From Pseudomonas sp. R4-35-07 (GTDB lineage Bacteria; Pseudomonadota; Gammaproteobacteria; Pseudomonadales; Pseudomonadaceae): DNA of 64,000 bases. The notes under the pieces are model-generated. The model did no database searches and was not told the DNA's origin. It saw only the letters and a list, made by a program, of their open reading frames with translations. Position numbers and translations under genes: made by a program. Each line of letters opens with the position of its first letter. The stretch's first letter is position 1. This document shows positions 33,729 through 42,656 of this stretch, piece by piece. The stretch is from positions 3,286,001-3,350,000 of the forward strand of contig NZ_CP027732.1 in NCBI RefSeq assembly GCF_003852235.1. The letters are read 5' to 3'.

Positions 33729-33846
33729 CAGGCTCGGTATTTTCCGACCACACTATGCGCCGTATTTCAATGCCTTGAAGCCTGCAAACCGCATATTTTT
33801 GGACGGTTTCACGCACCGTCAAAACAGAACAGGAAGGAGTATTTCG

Positions 33847-35097
33847 ATGCTGAGTTGGGATGAAGTCGACAGCGAAGACAGCGTTGCCCCCGTGATCAAA
33901 GGCGCCAACGCCGGCCACGCCACCGAAGCCAACATGGACCGCCTCGACGGTGCCGGCGCCGCCGCCGCCATCGAAGCCCGCGCCGTCACCGCCAATGACT
34001 CCGCCGCCATCGTGCGCGCCAAGGCCGCCCTGGACAAACTCGACGTCGCCGAAGGCCTCGCCGAACTTGAAGGCGCCTCCGCCCGCGTCGCCGTTGACGA
34101 AAAACGCATGATCAACTGCCGCGCCGACCTCAACCAACTCGTGCCCTTCAAGTACGACTGGGCCTGGCAGAAATACCTCGACGGCTGCGCCAATCACTGG
34201 ATGCCGCAAGAGGTCAACATGACCGCCGACATCGCCCTGTGGAAAGACCCCGGAGGCCTGACCGACGACGAGCGCCGCATCGTCATGCGCAACCTCGGCT
34301 TTTTCTCTACTGCGGATTCGTTGGTCGCCAACAACCTGGTGCTGGCCGTGTACCGCCTGATCACCAACCCGGAGTGCCGCCAGTACATCCTGCGCCAGGC
34401 CTTCGAAGAAGCGATCCACACCCACGCCTACCAGTACTGCATCGAATCGTTGGCCATGGATGAAGGCGAGATCTTCAACATGTACCACGAGATTCCATCG
34501 GTCGCCAAGAAAGCGGCCTGGGGCCTGAAGTACACCCGTTCGATCTCCGATCCCAAGTTCGAAACCGGCACCGTCGACACCGACAAGGAACTGCTGCGCA
34601 ACCTGGTCGCCTACTACTGCGTGCTGGAAGGCATCTTCTTCTATTGCGGCTTCACCCAGATCCTCTCCATGGGCCGCCGCAACAAAATGACCGGCGTGGC
34701 CGAGCAGTTCCAGTACATCCTGCGCGATGAGTCGATGCACCTTAACTTCGGTATCGATGTGATCAACCAGATCAAAATCGAAAACCCGCATTTGTGGGAT
34801 GCCGAGATGAAGGAAGAAGCGACCCAGATGATTCTGCAAGGGACCCAGCTGGAGATCGAATATGCGCGCGATACCATGCCGCGTGGGGTGCTGGGGATGA
34901 ATGCGGCGATGATGGAGGACTATCTGAAGTTCATCGCGAATCGTCGGCTGTCGCAGATTGGGTTGAAGGAAGAGTACCCAGGCACGACCAACCCGTTCCC
35001 GTGGATGAGCGAGATTATGGATTTGAAGAAAGAGAAGAATTTCTTTGAGACCCGTGTGATCGAGTATCAGACCGGCGGCGCGCTGAGCTGGGATTGA
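33847..35097 (+). CDS. nrdB: Ribonucleoside-diphosphate reductase class Ia, beta subunit
   Basis: 416 residues. Small, radical-bearing subunit that activates NrdA to make deoxyribonucleotides. The start [13 protein letters not shown] follows a strong AGGAAGGAG. A Pseudomonas-type N-terminal extension of about 100 residues, rich in Ala and Asp/Glu, precedes the ferritin-like core. Metal ligands and the radical region are visible in [31 protein letters not shown] and [16 protein letters not shown]. The C-terminus QTGGALSWD is the tail that docks on NrdA. The promoter carries two NrdR boxes. nrdA, usually the gene just upstream, is not in the window. Confidence 0.93.
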   Translation: MLSWDEVDSEDSVAPVIKGANAGHATEANMDRLDGAGAAAAIEARAVTANDSAAIVRAKAALDKLDVAEGLAELEGASARVAVDEKRMINCRADLNQLVPFKYDWAWQKYLDGCANHWMPQEVNMTADIALWKDPGGLTDDERRIVMRNLGFFSTADSLVANNLVLAVYRLITNPECRQYILRQAFEEAIHTHAYQYCIESLAMDEGEIFNMYHEIPSVAKKAAWGLKYTRSISDPKFETGTVDTDKELLRNLVAYYCVLEGIFFYCGFTQILSMGRRNKMTGVAEQFQYILRDESMHLNFGIDVINQIKIENPHLWDAEMKEEATQMILQGTQLEIEYARDTMPRGVLGMNAAMMEDYLKFIANRRLSQIGLKEEYPGTTNPFPWMSEIMDLKKEKNFFETRVIEYQTGGALSWD

Positions 35098-35118
35098 TTC
35101 AACAGCACAGATCCAACA

Positions 35119-35207
35119 TGTGGGAGGGGGCTTGCTCCCGATAGCGGTGTATCAGTCACAGCTGCTTTAACTGAACCACTGCTATCGGGAGCAAGCCCCC
35201 TCCCACA
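35119..35207. repeat. REPIN after nrdB
   Basis: TGTGGGAGGGGGCTTGCTCC and its inverse enclose a roughly 45-bp loop. It fills the gap between nrdB and the DUF1289 gene and probably forms the nrdB mRNA 3' structure. Confidence 0.85.
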
Positions 35208-35248
35208 TTGGGAACGCGGTGTTTCATAAACTTTGCAAATTGCCCTTT

Positions 35249-35737
35249 ATGCCCAACCAAACCATCAAAACGCCCTGTGTAGGCCTGTGCTCCACCGTCT
35301 ACGGTGACCTGGTCTGCCGGGGCTGCAAGCGTTATCACCACGAAGTGATCCAGTGGAACGGCTATAACGCCGAGGAAAAACACGCGGTGTGGCTGCGCCT
35401 CGAGCAGTTGCTGGTGCAGGTCATGGCCAGCAAGCTGGAAGTGTTCGACCCGCAGCGCCTGCGCCAACAGCTGGAAGACCGCAAGATTCGCTTCATGCCG
35501 CAACAGTCGCCGTATTGCTGGGCATACCAGCTGATTGCGCGGGGGGCGCGGGTGATGTCGAAGCTGGACGCCTATGGGTTGGCGTTACTGCCGGAATTTC
35601 GTGAACGTAGCCTCACGGACCTGCGCGATGCGATTGACCGGGAGTTTTTCCTGCTGTCCGAGGCGCATTACGAGCGCTATATTGCGCCGGTTTTTCTGCG
35701 CGATTCCTTTGGTCCAGCCCTGATCGCCACGCTCTGA
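35249..35737 (+). CDS. DUF1289 domain protein
   Basis: 162 residues from MPNQTIKTPCVGLCSTVYGD; a GTG at 35219 would lie inside the REPIN flank and is rejected. The DUF1289 cysteine motif is complete: C-x3-C-x8-C-x2-C in TPCVGLCSTVYGDLVCRGC, likely an iron-sulfur or zinc site. The conserved block KRYHHEVIQWNGYN follows directly. The longer C-terminal part (EFRERSLTDLRDAIDREFFL) is helical with no known motif. The ribosome site is weak. Function unknown; sits upstream of a methyltransferase, 49 bp apart. Confidence 0.82.
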   Translation: MPNQTIKTPCVGLCSTVYGDLVCRGCKRYHHEVIQWNGYNAEEKHAVWLRLEQLLVQVMASKLEVFDPQRLRQQLEDRKIRFMPQQSPYCWAYQLIARGARVMSKLDAYGLALLPEFRERSLTDLRDAIDREFFLLSEAHYERYIAPVFLRDSFGPALIATL

Positions 35738-35786
35738 CGCGCAATTGTGTTTAAAATGCCGCCCGCTCAACGACTGACGCTCAACG

Positions 35787-36707
35787 ATGACCCCAGACGC
35801 ACTCGCTACCCTGCACGCCCATCTGCTCACCGCCCTGGCCAGCGCTCCGGCTGAAACCCGGCGCCTGTTTCACGGCCGTGGCCGCTGCTGGCCGGGCCTT
35901 GAGCAGGTGACGGTGGACTGGCTGCAAGGCGTGGTGCTGGTAGCGCTGTTCAAGGAAACCGAGCATCTGCAGGCCCTGAAACAGCAGTTGTTGCAGATCG
36001 ACTGGGCAAGTTTCGGTGCCCATACCGTGGCGCTGCAACACCGCTACCTGCCGCAAAGCACCACCGAGTGGCTGGTGGGCCAGGCAATCGATGAGCTGAC
36101 CATCACCGAAGGCGGCCTGCGTTACCTGATCGACCTGGGTAAAAAGCAGAACAGCGGCCTGTTCCTCGACATGCGTTACGGGCGCAACTGGGTGCGCGAG
36201 CAGGCCGGGGGCCAGCGCGTGCTTAATCTGTTTGCCTACACCTGCGGATTCTCCGTGGCCGCGATCGAAGGTGGCGCCGACCATGTGGTGAACCTGGACA
36301 TGGCCCGTGGCGCCCTGAGCCGTGGCCGCGACAACCATCGCCTGAATGGTCACGACTTGAGCAAGGTAAGCTTTCTGGGCCACGACCTGTTCAAGTCCTG
36401 GGCCAAAGTCACCAACAGCGGCCCCTATGACCTGGTGATCATCGACCCGCCGTCCTTTCAGAAAGGCAGCTTTCTGTTGAGCAAGGATTACCAGCGCGTC
36501 CTGCGCCGCCTGCCGGATTTGCTCACGGCCCAGGGCACGGTGCTGGCGTGCATGAACGATCCGGCGTTTGGCGAAGACTTCCTGATCGACGGCGTCACCC
36601 GCGAGGCACCGGGCCTGCGCTTTGTAGAACGCCTGGCAAACCCACCGGAATTCCCGGATATCGACCCGCAAAGCGGGTTGAAGGCCCTGGTGTTTCGCCA
36701 AGGCTGA
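35787..36707 (+). CDS. Class I SAM-dependent methyltransferase (RlmI-like)
   Basis: 306 residues. The Rossmann methyltransferase core is clear: motif I VLNLFAYTCGFSVAAIEGGA, acidic end of strand 2 VVNLDMARGALSRGRDNHRL, then DLVIIDPPSFQKGSFLLSKD, the DPPSF catalytic loop of RNA methyltransferases such as RlmI. The N-terminal 120 residues are an extra strand-rich region ending YLIDLGKKQNSGLFLDMRYG. An rRNA cytosine or similar RNA target is plausible, but no PUA domain is obvious, so the target is unknown. Confidence 0.83.
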   Translation: MTPDALATLHAHLLTALASAPAETRRLFHGRGRCWPGLEQVTVDWLQGVVLVALFKETEHLQALKQQLLQIDWASFGAHTVALQHRYLPQSTTEWLVGQAIDELTITEGGLRYLIDLGKKQNSGLFLDMRYGRNWVREQAGGQRVLNLFAYTCGFSVAAIEGGADHVVNLDMARGALSRGRDNHRLNGHDLSKVSFLGHDLFKSWAKVTNSGPYDLVIIDPPSFQKGSFLLSKDYQRVLRRLPDLLTAQGTVLACMNDPAFGEDFLIDGVTREAPGLRFVERLANPPEFPDIDPQSGLKALVFRQG

Positions 36708-36804
36708 TGCCGAAAAGTCCTACGCTTGCTACGCTAAGCCATACGCCGGGCGGTGAACCTTATCCCTGCCTTCCCGGTCGATACCTGCATTCCCCGGCCA
36801 GACT

Positions 36805-36823
36805 CGACAGCGTTACGCTGTCG
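36805..36823 (+). terminator. 8-bp hairpin between the methyltransferase and pcs
   Basis: CGACAGCG and CGCTGTCG pair perfectly around TTA. It could be a weak terminator of the methyltransferase mRNA or a leader hairpin of pcs. No U-run is seen. Confidence 0.4.
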
Positions 36824-36855
36824 GCTGCCCCGTTTGACCCTTTGGAGAACCGCCC

Positions 36856-37572
36856 GTGATATCGACCCTGCATGTAGCCAGAATCAAAGCCTGGGGCGCC
36901 CACGGCTTTACCGCCACCGGTGTGGTACTGGCATTCCTGGCCACCCTGGCGCTGCTGGAAAACTCCCCCAAGGCCTGCTTGCTGTGGCTGGGCCTGGCAC
37001 TCGTGGTGGATGGCGTCGACGGCTCCCTGGCGCGACGGGTCAATGTCAGCACGGTATTGCCCAGCTTTGACGGCTCGGTATTGGACCTGGTGATCGATTA
37101 CCTCACCTACGTATTCATCCCCGCGCTGTTTATCTACCGCTATATCGACCTGCCGGACTTCACCCACCTGTTTGCGGTGTCGGTGATCCTGGTGTCGTCG
37201 CTGTTCTGCTTCTGCAATGTCAACATGAAGAGCAAGGACAACTATTTCGTCGGCTTCCCGGCGGCATGGAACGTGGTGGCCTTGTGCGTGTACATCATCC
37301 AGCCCGACGCCTGGATTACCTTGCTCACTGTAATCGGCCTGGCGCTGCTGACCGTGACGCCGATGAAGTTCCTGCACCCGTTCCGGGTCAAGCGGTTCAT
37401 GCCGATCAATATCGCGGTGACCACAATCTGGCTGCTGTGCAGCTTCCTGATGGTGGTGGATTACCCGAACACCAACCCGTGGACGTTCGGCTTATGGTCG
37501 CTGATGTCGGCGTACTTCCTGGGTATTTGCATCTGGCGCACGGCGCTGGAGTGGATGGGCACCCACAAATAA
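36856..37572 (+). CDS. pcs: Phosphatidylcholine synthase
   Basis: 238 residues, GTG start with TTGGAG upstream. Inner membrane enzyme that joins choline to CDP-diacylglycerol to form phosphatidylcholine. The CDP-alcohol phosphotransferase signature is present as DGVDGSLARR, then FDGSVLDLVID (D-G-x2-A-R spaced to G-x3-D-x3-D). NMKSKDNYFVGFPAAWNVVA and TPMKFLHPFRVKRF are typical of Pcs rather than PssA. About seven or eight membrane spans. Single gene, followed by a REPIN. Its presence means the organism can make phosphatidylcholine when choline is available. Confidence 0.92.
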   Translation: MISTLHVARIKAWGAHGFTATGVVLAFLATLALLENSPKACLLWLGLALVVDGVDGSLARRVNVSTVLPSFDGSVLDLVIDYLTYVFIPALFIYRYIDLPDFTHLFAVSVILVSSLFCFCNVNMKSKDNYFVGFPAAWNVVALCVYIIQPDAWITLLTVIGLALLTVTPMKFLHPFRVKRFMPINIAVTTIWLLCSFLMVVDYPNTNPWTFGLWSLMSAYFLGICIWRTALEWMGTHK

Positions 37573-37594
37573 CCCAAGCGAACACTATTAAACA

Positions 37595-37683
37595 TGTGGG
37601 AGGGGGCTTGCTCCCGATGACGGTGTATCAGTAGCACTCAAGCTCGCTGACCCACCGCTATCGGGGGCAAGCCCCCTCCCACA
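37595..37683. repeat. REPIN between pcs and the TSUP gene
   Basis: TGTGGGAGGGGGCTTGCTCC at 37595 paired with GCAAGCCCCCTCCCACA at 37683, with a loop rich in CTC repeats. Confidence 0.85.
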
Positions 37684-37770
37684 TTGGGTTCTGCTCACTC
37701 ATTTGGTTCTGCGCACATCCGGCAGGTAAGATGGCGGGCCTGCGTGCCCACCCAACAATAAGCCCTGCCC

Positions 37771-38550
37771 ATGCCCTTCGAACTCAGCGTTGACCTGACT
37801 ACCCTCGCCATTCTCGCCGTCGTGGCTTTTATCGCTGGCTTCATCGACGCCATCGCCGGCGGGGGTGGCTTGCTTACCACCCCTGCCCTGTTGACCGCTG
37901 GCATGCCGCCGCACCTGGTGCTGGGCACCAATAAACTCAGTTCCACCTTTGGCTCGGCCACCGCCAGCTTCACCTTCTACCGCCGCAAGCTGTTCCACCC
38001 GCGCCAGTGGGTGCATGCCATCGTCGGTACCTTGGTCGGCGCGCTGACCGGCGCTGTGGTCGCGCACTATTTGCCCGCCGAGACCCTGAACAAGATGCTG
38101 CCGGTGATTGTGTTCGCCTGCGGGGTGTACCTGCTGTTCGGCGGCACGCCCAAGGCACCGCTGGACGCCGAGGCGCCGATCAAGAAGAAATGGCAGGCTA
38201 CCCAGGGCTTCGGCCTGGGTTTCTACGACGGCGTGGCCGGGCCCGGCACCGGTGCGTTCTGGACCGTGAGCACCATGCTGCTGCACCCGATCGACCTGGT
38301 GAAGGCCAGCGGTGTGGCGCGCAGCATGAACTTCGTCAGCAATGCGGCGGCGCTGACAGTGTTTATCATCAATGGCTCGGTGGACTGGGTGGTCGGCCTG
38401 GCGATGGGCGTCTCGGTAATGGGCGGCGCGTTCTTTGGCGCGCGCAGCGCAATCAGCGGCGGCGCCAAGTTCATTCGCCCGGTATTCATCACCGTGGTGC
38501 TCGGCCTGACGGTGCGCCTAGCCTGGCAGCACTGGTTCAGCGTGGCCTAA
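37771..38550 (+). CDS. TSUP family membrane permease (TauE/SafE)
   Basis: 259 residues. Two repeated halves each with the TSUP motif: [20 protein letters not shown] with [20 protein letters not shown], and [20 protein letters not shown] with [20 protein letters not shown]. Seven or eight spans. Members export sulfite or sulfoacetate or move other organic anions; this one looks like the YfcA type, whose substrate is not settled. The 3' end overlaps the convergent nudC end by 33 bp. Its place near sulfur genes is suggestive but not proof. Confidence 0.87.
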   Translation: MPFELSVDLTTLAILAVVAFIAGFIDAIAGGGGLLTTPALLTAGMPPHLVLGTNKLSSTFGSATASFTFYRRKLFHPRQWVHAIVGTLVGALTGAVVAHYLPAETLNKMLPVIVFACGVYLLFGGTPKAPLDAEAPIKKKWQATQGFGLGFYDGVAGPGTGAFWTVSTMLLHPIDLVKASGVARSMNFVSNAAALTVFIINGSVDWVVGLAMGVSVMGGAFFGARSAISGGAKFIRPVFITVVLGLTVRLAWQHWFSVA

Positions 38551-39351
38551 GCGACGGGCCACATACAGGTCGATCAGGTAACGCGCAATCGAGCGTGACG
38601 CCGGCAACGGCGGCAGGTCGTGGATGTTGAACCACTGCGCATCTTCGATCTCGTCGGCCTGGGGCACGATGTCGCCACCGGCATACTCGGCATGGAAACC
38701 CAACATCATCGAATGCGGGAACGGCCAGCACTGGCTGCCCATGTACTGCAGGTTCTTTACCTCAAGCTGCACTTCCTCGCGCACTTCGCGGATCAGGCAG
38801 TCTTCGGCCGACTCACCCGGCTCGGCAAAGCCGGCCAGGGTGCTGTAGACCCCGGTGACAAAGCGTGGCGAGCGCGCCAGCAGAACCTCATCGCCACGGG
38901 TCACCAGCACGATCATGCTCGGCGAAATCCGCGGATAGCTGCGCAGGTCGCAGGGTTGGCAGTACATCGCGCGCTCGCGTGCCACCTTGACCATCGCCTG
39001 GCCGCAACTGCCGCAGAACCGATGCTCGCGCGCCCAGGTGCCGATCTGCGCGGCATAGCCCAGCACTTTGTACAGGGTGTGATCGCCTTGCAGCATAAAG
39101 CCGCGCAGGCCTTGCCAGCTGCAACCCGGTACTTCGCCAGCGCTGTCGAGTTCCAGCAGGTACACCGGCTCGCCATCGAGGTGGCCGATGCCGTGTTCGG
39201 CAAACACCGACAGGTCCTGGCGCTTGAGCCATTCCCGAGGGAACAGAGGCCCGTTGGCATCCTGCAAAAAGCCATCGCGGCTGCGGGCGACGGCCCAGCC
39301 GCCGGCAGCGTCATTGTCCAACAGCGTTGTGGTAATCCAGCCTGGGGTCAT
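38518..39351 (-). CDS. nudC: NADH pyrophosphatase / NAD-capped RNA decapping enzyme
   Basis: 277 residues from [20 protein letters not shown]. Hydrolyses NAD(H) to NMN and AMP and removes NAD caps from RNA. Zinc ribbon CGSCGQ ... YCQPCD in mid-protein, followed by [11 protein letters not shown]. Nudix box: [20 protein letters not shown], complete. The NudC signature SQPWPFPxS appears here as [14 protein letters not shown], with Cys in place of Pro. The ATG at 39351 lies 5 bp after the enoyl-CoA isomerase stop, so the two are co-transcribed; a TTG at 39360 is less likely. Confidence 0.92.
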   Translation of the reverse strand: MTPGWITTTLLDNDAAGGWAVARSRDGFLQDANGPLFPREWLKRQDLSVFAEHGIGHLDGEPVYLLELDSAGEVPGCSWQGLRGFMLQGDHTLYKVLGYAAQIGTWAREHRFCGSCGQAMVKVARERAMYCQPCDLRSYPRISPSMIVLVTRGDEVLLARSPRFVTGVYSTLAGFAEPGESAEDCLIREVREEVQLEVKNLQYMGSQCWPFPHSMMLGFHAEYAGGDIVPQADEIEDAQWFNIHDLPPLPASRSIARYLIDLYVARRLGHAEPVLPG

Positions 39352-39356
39352 ATCGA

Positions 39357-40169
39357 TCAATCCAAGAATTCGGGTGCCTGCTTGCTCATATGGGCCGCGA
39401 TGGCCACGCGCAGGTCGTTGGATTGCAACATAGCCGAGTTCCAGGTGGCAACGTATTCCAGGCCATCATTGACAGTGTGGTCGCGCATATAGCTGATCAT
39501 GGCCTTGGTACCGGCCACGGCGATCGGCGACTTGGTGGCGATTTCATGGGCAATGGTCATGACGCCGGCCAACAGGCTTTGCTGGTCGGCAAACACGCGG
39601 TTGACCAGGCCGATGCTGCGCGCCTCTTCGGCTCCGAACTGACGACCGGTGTAGGCCAGTTCGCGCAACATACCGTCGCCGACGATGCGGGGCAGGCGTT
39701 GCAAGGTGCCGACGTCGGCGGCCATGCCCATGTCGATTTCCTTGATCGAGAACTGCGCGTCCTCGGCGGCGTAGCGCATGTCGCAGGCGCTGATCAGGTC
39801 AATGGCACCGCCGATGCAGTAGCCGTGGATCGCGGCGAGTACCGGCTTGCGGCAGTTGTCGACCGCATTGAACGAGGCTTGCAGCCCGAGGATCTTGCGC
39901 CGCAGCAGGCGTGCATTGCGGCCCACATCCTTGCCCAACTCATTGGCCACCGAGGCCAGCAGCATCAGGTCGATGCCGGAGGAAAAATGCTTGCCGGCAC
40001 CGCTGAGCACCACGGCGCGCACGGCATCGGTGTCGTCGACCCATTGGAAGATCTCGATGATTTCGCTCCAGAACGCCGCGTTCATCGCGTTGATCTTTTC
40101 CGGGCGATTGATCTGCACATGGGCAACGTTGCCGCTGAGTTCCACAACGAACGCTTGGTATTCGGACAT
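39357..40169 (-). CDS. Crotonase family, delta3,5-delta2,4-dienoyl-CoA isomerase-like
   Basis: 270 residues. Crotonase fold: oxyanion hole loops [19 protein letters not shown] and [20 protein letters not shown]. The stretch [20 protein letters not shown] nearly copies the active-site segment of mammalian ECH1, including the Glu (KEID) and Asp (AADVG) pair that moves the two double bonds. This makes dienoyl-CoA isomerase for oxidation of odd-position unsaturated fatty acids more likely than simple hydratase. First gene of an operon with nudC. Confidence 0.87.
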   Translation of the reverse strand: MSEYQAFVVELSGNVAHVQINRPEKINAMNAAFWSEIIEIFQWVDDTDAVRAVVLSGAGKHFSSGIDLMLLASVANELGKDVGRNARLLRRKILGLQASFNAVDNCRKPVLAAIHGYCIGGAIDLISACDMRYAAEDAQFSIKEIDMGMAADVGTLQRLPRIVGDGMLRELAYTGRQFGAEEARSIGLVNRVFADQQSLLAGVMTIAHEIATKSPIAVAGTKAMISYMRDHTVNDGLEYVATWNSAMLQSNDLRVAIAAHMSKQAPEFLD

Positions 40170-40330
40170 GGCCGTGATCCCTGACTGGCGAGTGATAAGG
40201 GCCGAACTATAACAAGGGCAGGCAACGGCGCATCGGCCAAAAGCGGGACTGGCAAAAAACCTTGCCAGGCGCCATCCTTGGCGCTTTAAGCCGCCCCAAC
40301 GCGGCGTTCGACGTTTGAAGGATATGCCCC

Positions 40331-40885
40331 ATGCACGCCCAGCCGCTCACCCCCGCCGAGTTCGACCAGATCGAAGAAACCCTGCTCAAGTACGGCGACG
40401 ACCATTCGGTGCTCAACGTCGCCGAACTCGACGGCTACTTCACCGCGCTGGTATCGAGCCCGACGCAGGTGGATATCGCCGAGTGGTTTCCGGCGATCTG
40501 GGGCGGGCAGAACCCGGACTGGGAAAGCCCCGAAGAGGCCGGGCAGTTCCTGGACCTGTGTGTACGACACTTCAATACGCTGGCGGCGCAACTGGCCGGC
40601 GATTCCAAGGCGTTCAAGGCGCTGTTCGATGAAAAGGAGCACCACGGCCAGTCCGTGACCCTCGCCGAAGAATGGTGCTTCGGCTATATCCGTGGCGCGG
40701 CCATCGGCAACTGGCCGCCGCTGCCCGCCGAACTGGCCACTCAGTTCGAGAAAATCTCCTGGTGCGCCGAGCAGGATAATTTCGAATTACCGGCGGACCT
40801 GGATGTGCGGGCCCATCAGCAGCGGGTCAGCGAAATCGAACCGGCGGCGCGGGCGCTGCACGATTACTGGCTGAGCAAGCGCTAA
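40331..40885 (+). CDS. UPF0149 (YecA/YgfB-like) family protein
   Basis: 184 residues; GAAGGA lies about 8 nt before the ATG. Helical protein with the UPF0149 signature VAELDGYFTALVSSPTQVDI, WFPAIWGGQNPDWES and AEEWCFGYIRGAAIGNWPPL. The C-terminal SEC-C zinc motif found in E. coli YecA is missing, so this is the shorter YgfB-like form. YgfB of P. aeruginosa affects expression of an amidase/antibiotic resistance regulon, but whether that holds here is unknown. aroA follows 91 bp later. Confidence 0.82.
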   Translation: MHAQPLTPAEFDQIEETLLKYGDDHSVLNVAELDGYFTALVSSPTQVDIAEWFPAIWGGQNPDWESPEEAGQFLDLCVRHFNTLAAQLAGDSKAFKALFDEKEHHGQSVTLAEEWCFGYIRGAAIGNWPPLPAELATQFEKISWCAEQDNFELPADLDVRAHQQRVSEIEPAARALHDYWLSKR

Positions 40886-40976
40886 ATCTCGACAAGCACC
40901 GCACCTTTGGCCGATTATTCGGGTCCGCCCCGTCGGCCACTCCATGCCACCTCGCCTTGATCAGGAGCCTTGTCCC

Positions 40977-42233
40977 TTGAGTTCGCAGAAAACCGTGACC
41001 GTTACCCCGCCCAACTTTCCTCTCAATGGCAAGGTCGCGCCCCCCGGCTCCAAATCCATTACCAACCGCGCCCTGCTGCTGGCGGCCCAGGCCAAGGGCA
41101 CCAGCCGCTTGAGCGGCGCCCTCAAGAGCGACGACACCCGTCACATGTCGGTGGCCCTGCGGCAGATGGGCGTGACCATCGACGAGCCGGACGACACCAC
41201 CTTCGTGGTCACCGGCCAGGGCAAACTGCAATTGCCGCCACAACCGCTGTTCCTCGGTAATGCTGGCACCGCCATGCGCTTTCTCACCGCGGCCGTGGCA
41301 ACCGTGCACGGCACCGTGGTGCTGGACGGCGACGAGTACATGCAAAAGCGCCCGATCGGGCCGCTGCTCGCCACCCTCGGCCAGAACGGCATCCAGGTCG
41401 ACAGCCCGACCGGCTGCCCACCGGTGACCGTGCACGGCGTGGGCAAGGTCCAGGCCAAGCGTTTCGAGATCGATGGCGGGCTGTCCAGCCAATATGTCTC
41501 GGCGCTGCTGATGCTCGCGGCATGCGGCGAAGCGCCGATTGAAGTCGCCCTGACCGGCAAGGACATCGGCGCCCGTGGCTATGTGGACCTGACGCTGGAC
41601 TGCATGCGTGCCTTCGGCGCCCAGGTTGAAGCCGTCGACGACACCACCTGGCGCGTGGCCCCGACCGGCTACACCGCCCATGATTACCTGATCGAACCCG
41701 ACGCCTCCGCAGCCACCTACCTGTGGGCCGCAGAGGTGTTGACCGGCGGCCGTATCGACATCGGTGTCGCCGCCGAGGCGTTCACCCAGCCGGACGCCAA
41801 GGCCCAGGCGGTGATCGCCCAGTTCCCGAACATGCAGGCCACGGTGGTGGGCTCGCAAATGCAGGACGCCATCCCGACCCTGGCGGTGCTCGCCGCGTTC
41901 AACAATACGCCGGTGCGCTTCACGGAACTGGCCAACCTGCGCGTCAAGGAATGTGACCGCGTGCAGGCGCTGCACGACGGCCTCAACGCAATCCGGCCGG
42001 GCCTGGCGACCATCGAGGGCGACGATCTGCTGGTTGCGGCTGACCCGGCCCTGGCCGGCACGTCCTGCAACGCCTTGATCAATACCCACGCCGACCATCG
42101 CATCGCCATGTGCTTTGCCCTGGCCGGGCTGAAAGTCGCGGGCATTCGCATCCAGGACCCGGACTGCGTGGCCAAGACTTACCCTGGGTACTGGAAAGCC
42201 CTGGGCAGCCTGGGCGTAACGCTCAGCTATTAA
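40977..42233 (+). CDS. aroA: EPSP synthase (3-phosphoshikimate 1-carboxyvinyltransferase), stand-alone
   Basis: 418 residues from a TTG start: TTG at 40977 has AGGAG 9 nt upstream, while the in-frame ATG at 40944 has no ribosome site. Joins shikimate-3-phosphate and PEP in the aromatic amino acid pathway. Motifs: APPGSKSITNRALLLAAQAK, LFLGNAGTAMRFLTAAVAT, LKLV-type loop replaced by LSSQYVSALLMLAACGEAPI, and NLRVKECDRVQALHDGL with NTHADHRIAMCFALAG. The position after TAMR that is Pro101 in E. coli is Phe here, a site where changes lower glyphosate sensitivity. It strongly resembles, from memory, the glyphosate-tolerant G2 AroA of P. fluorescens. Pseudomonads normally also carry a TyrA-AroA fusion elsewhere. 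Confidence 0.92.
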   Translation: MSSQKTVTVTPPNFPLNGKVAPPGSKSITNRALLLAAQAKGTSRLSGALKSDDTRHMSVALRQMGVTIDEPDDTTFVVTGQGKLQLPPQPLFLGNAGTAMRFLTAAVATVHGTVVLDGDEYMQKRPIGPLLATLGQNGIQVDSPTGCPPVTVHGVGKVQAKRFEIDGGLSSQYVSALLMLAACGEAPIEVALTGKDIGARGYVDLTLDCMRAFGAQVEAVDDTTWRVAPTGYTAHDYLIEPDASAATYLWAAEVLTGGRIDIGVAAEAFTQPDAKAQAVIAQFPNMQATVVGSQMQDAIPTLAVLAAFNNTPVRFTELANLRVKECDRVQALHDGLNAIRPGLATIEGDDLLVAADPALAGTSCNALINTHADHRIAMCFALAGLKVAGIRIQDPDCVAKTYPGYWKALGSLGVTLSY

Positions 42234-42265
42234 GACAACAGCGCAGGTTCAGGGAGGGCACGCAC

Positions 42266-42655
42266 ATGACCATTCGCCAACCCTGCCCGCCCGGCGTTTG
42301 TGACTGCGAGCGCGAACGCTTGCTGGAGGCGCCCGAGCCCGACCTGCGCATTCTCCACCTCACACGCCAGGAAGAAAAACGCCTGCTCGAGCGCCTGGAG
42401 AACCTCAAGAGCCTGCAAGACCTCGAGCATCTGCAGCAGCGGATGTTCGAACAGCTGGGCATCCGCCTGCATATCGCGCCGGGCCACACCGAGGTCAAGA
42501 GCATGCGCGGTATCCAGATCGTCATCGACGAGCTGCCCGGCCTGTGCCGCAAGACCCGCCAATCGATTCCAGCGGCGATCCGGCGCGGCCTGGAGAAGCA
42601 GCCCGAGATTGCCTACCGCTTGCTGGACGCCCACGACCTGTTTCGCAACGCTTGA
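42266..42655 (+). CDS. Conserved hypothetical protein with a CPPGxCxC N-terminus
   Basis: 129 residues from MTIRQPCPPGVCDCERERLL; AGGGAGGG lies upstream of the ATG at 42266. The N-terminal CPPGVCDC resembles a metal- or thiol-binding knot and is followed by a long charged coiled coil (HLTRQEEKRLLERLENLKSL, QDLEHLQQRMFEQLGIRLHI). The C-terminal half is helical, RGIQIVIDELPGLCRKTRQS. It lies 32 bp after aroA on the same strand and is probably co-transcribed, but no functional link is known. Not recognised further. Confidence 0.75.
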   Translation: MTIRQPCPPGVCDCERERLLEAPEPDLRILHLTRQEEKRLLERLENLKSLQDLEHLQQRMFEQLGIRLHIAPGHTEVKSMRGIQIVIDELPGLCRKTRQSIPAAIRRGLEKQPEIAYRLLDAHDLFRNA

Positions 42656-42656
42656 A

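Noticed and set aside
40220..40330. Overlapping small hairpins (GGCAA/TTGCC and GCGCCA/TGGCGC) before the UPF0149 gene
   Set aside because: Stems of 5-6 bp in G+C-rich DNA are common by chance; not enough to call a terminator or riboswitch.
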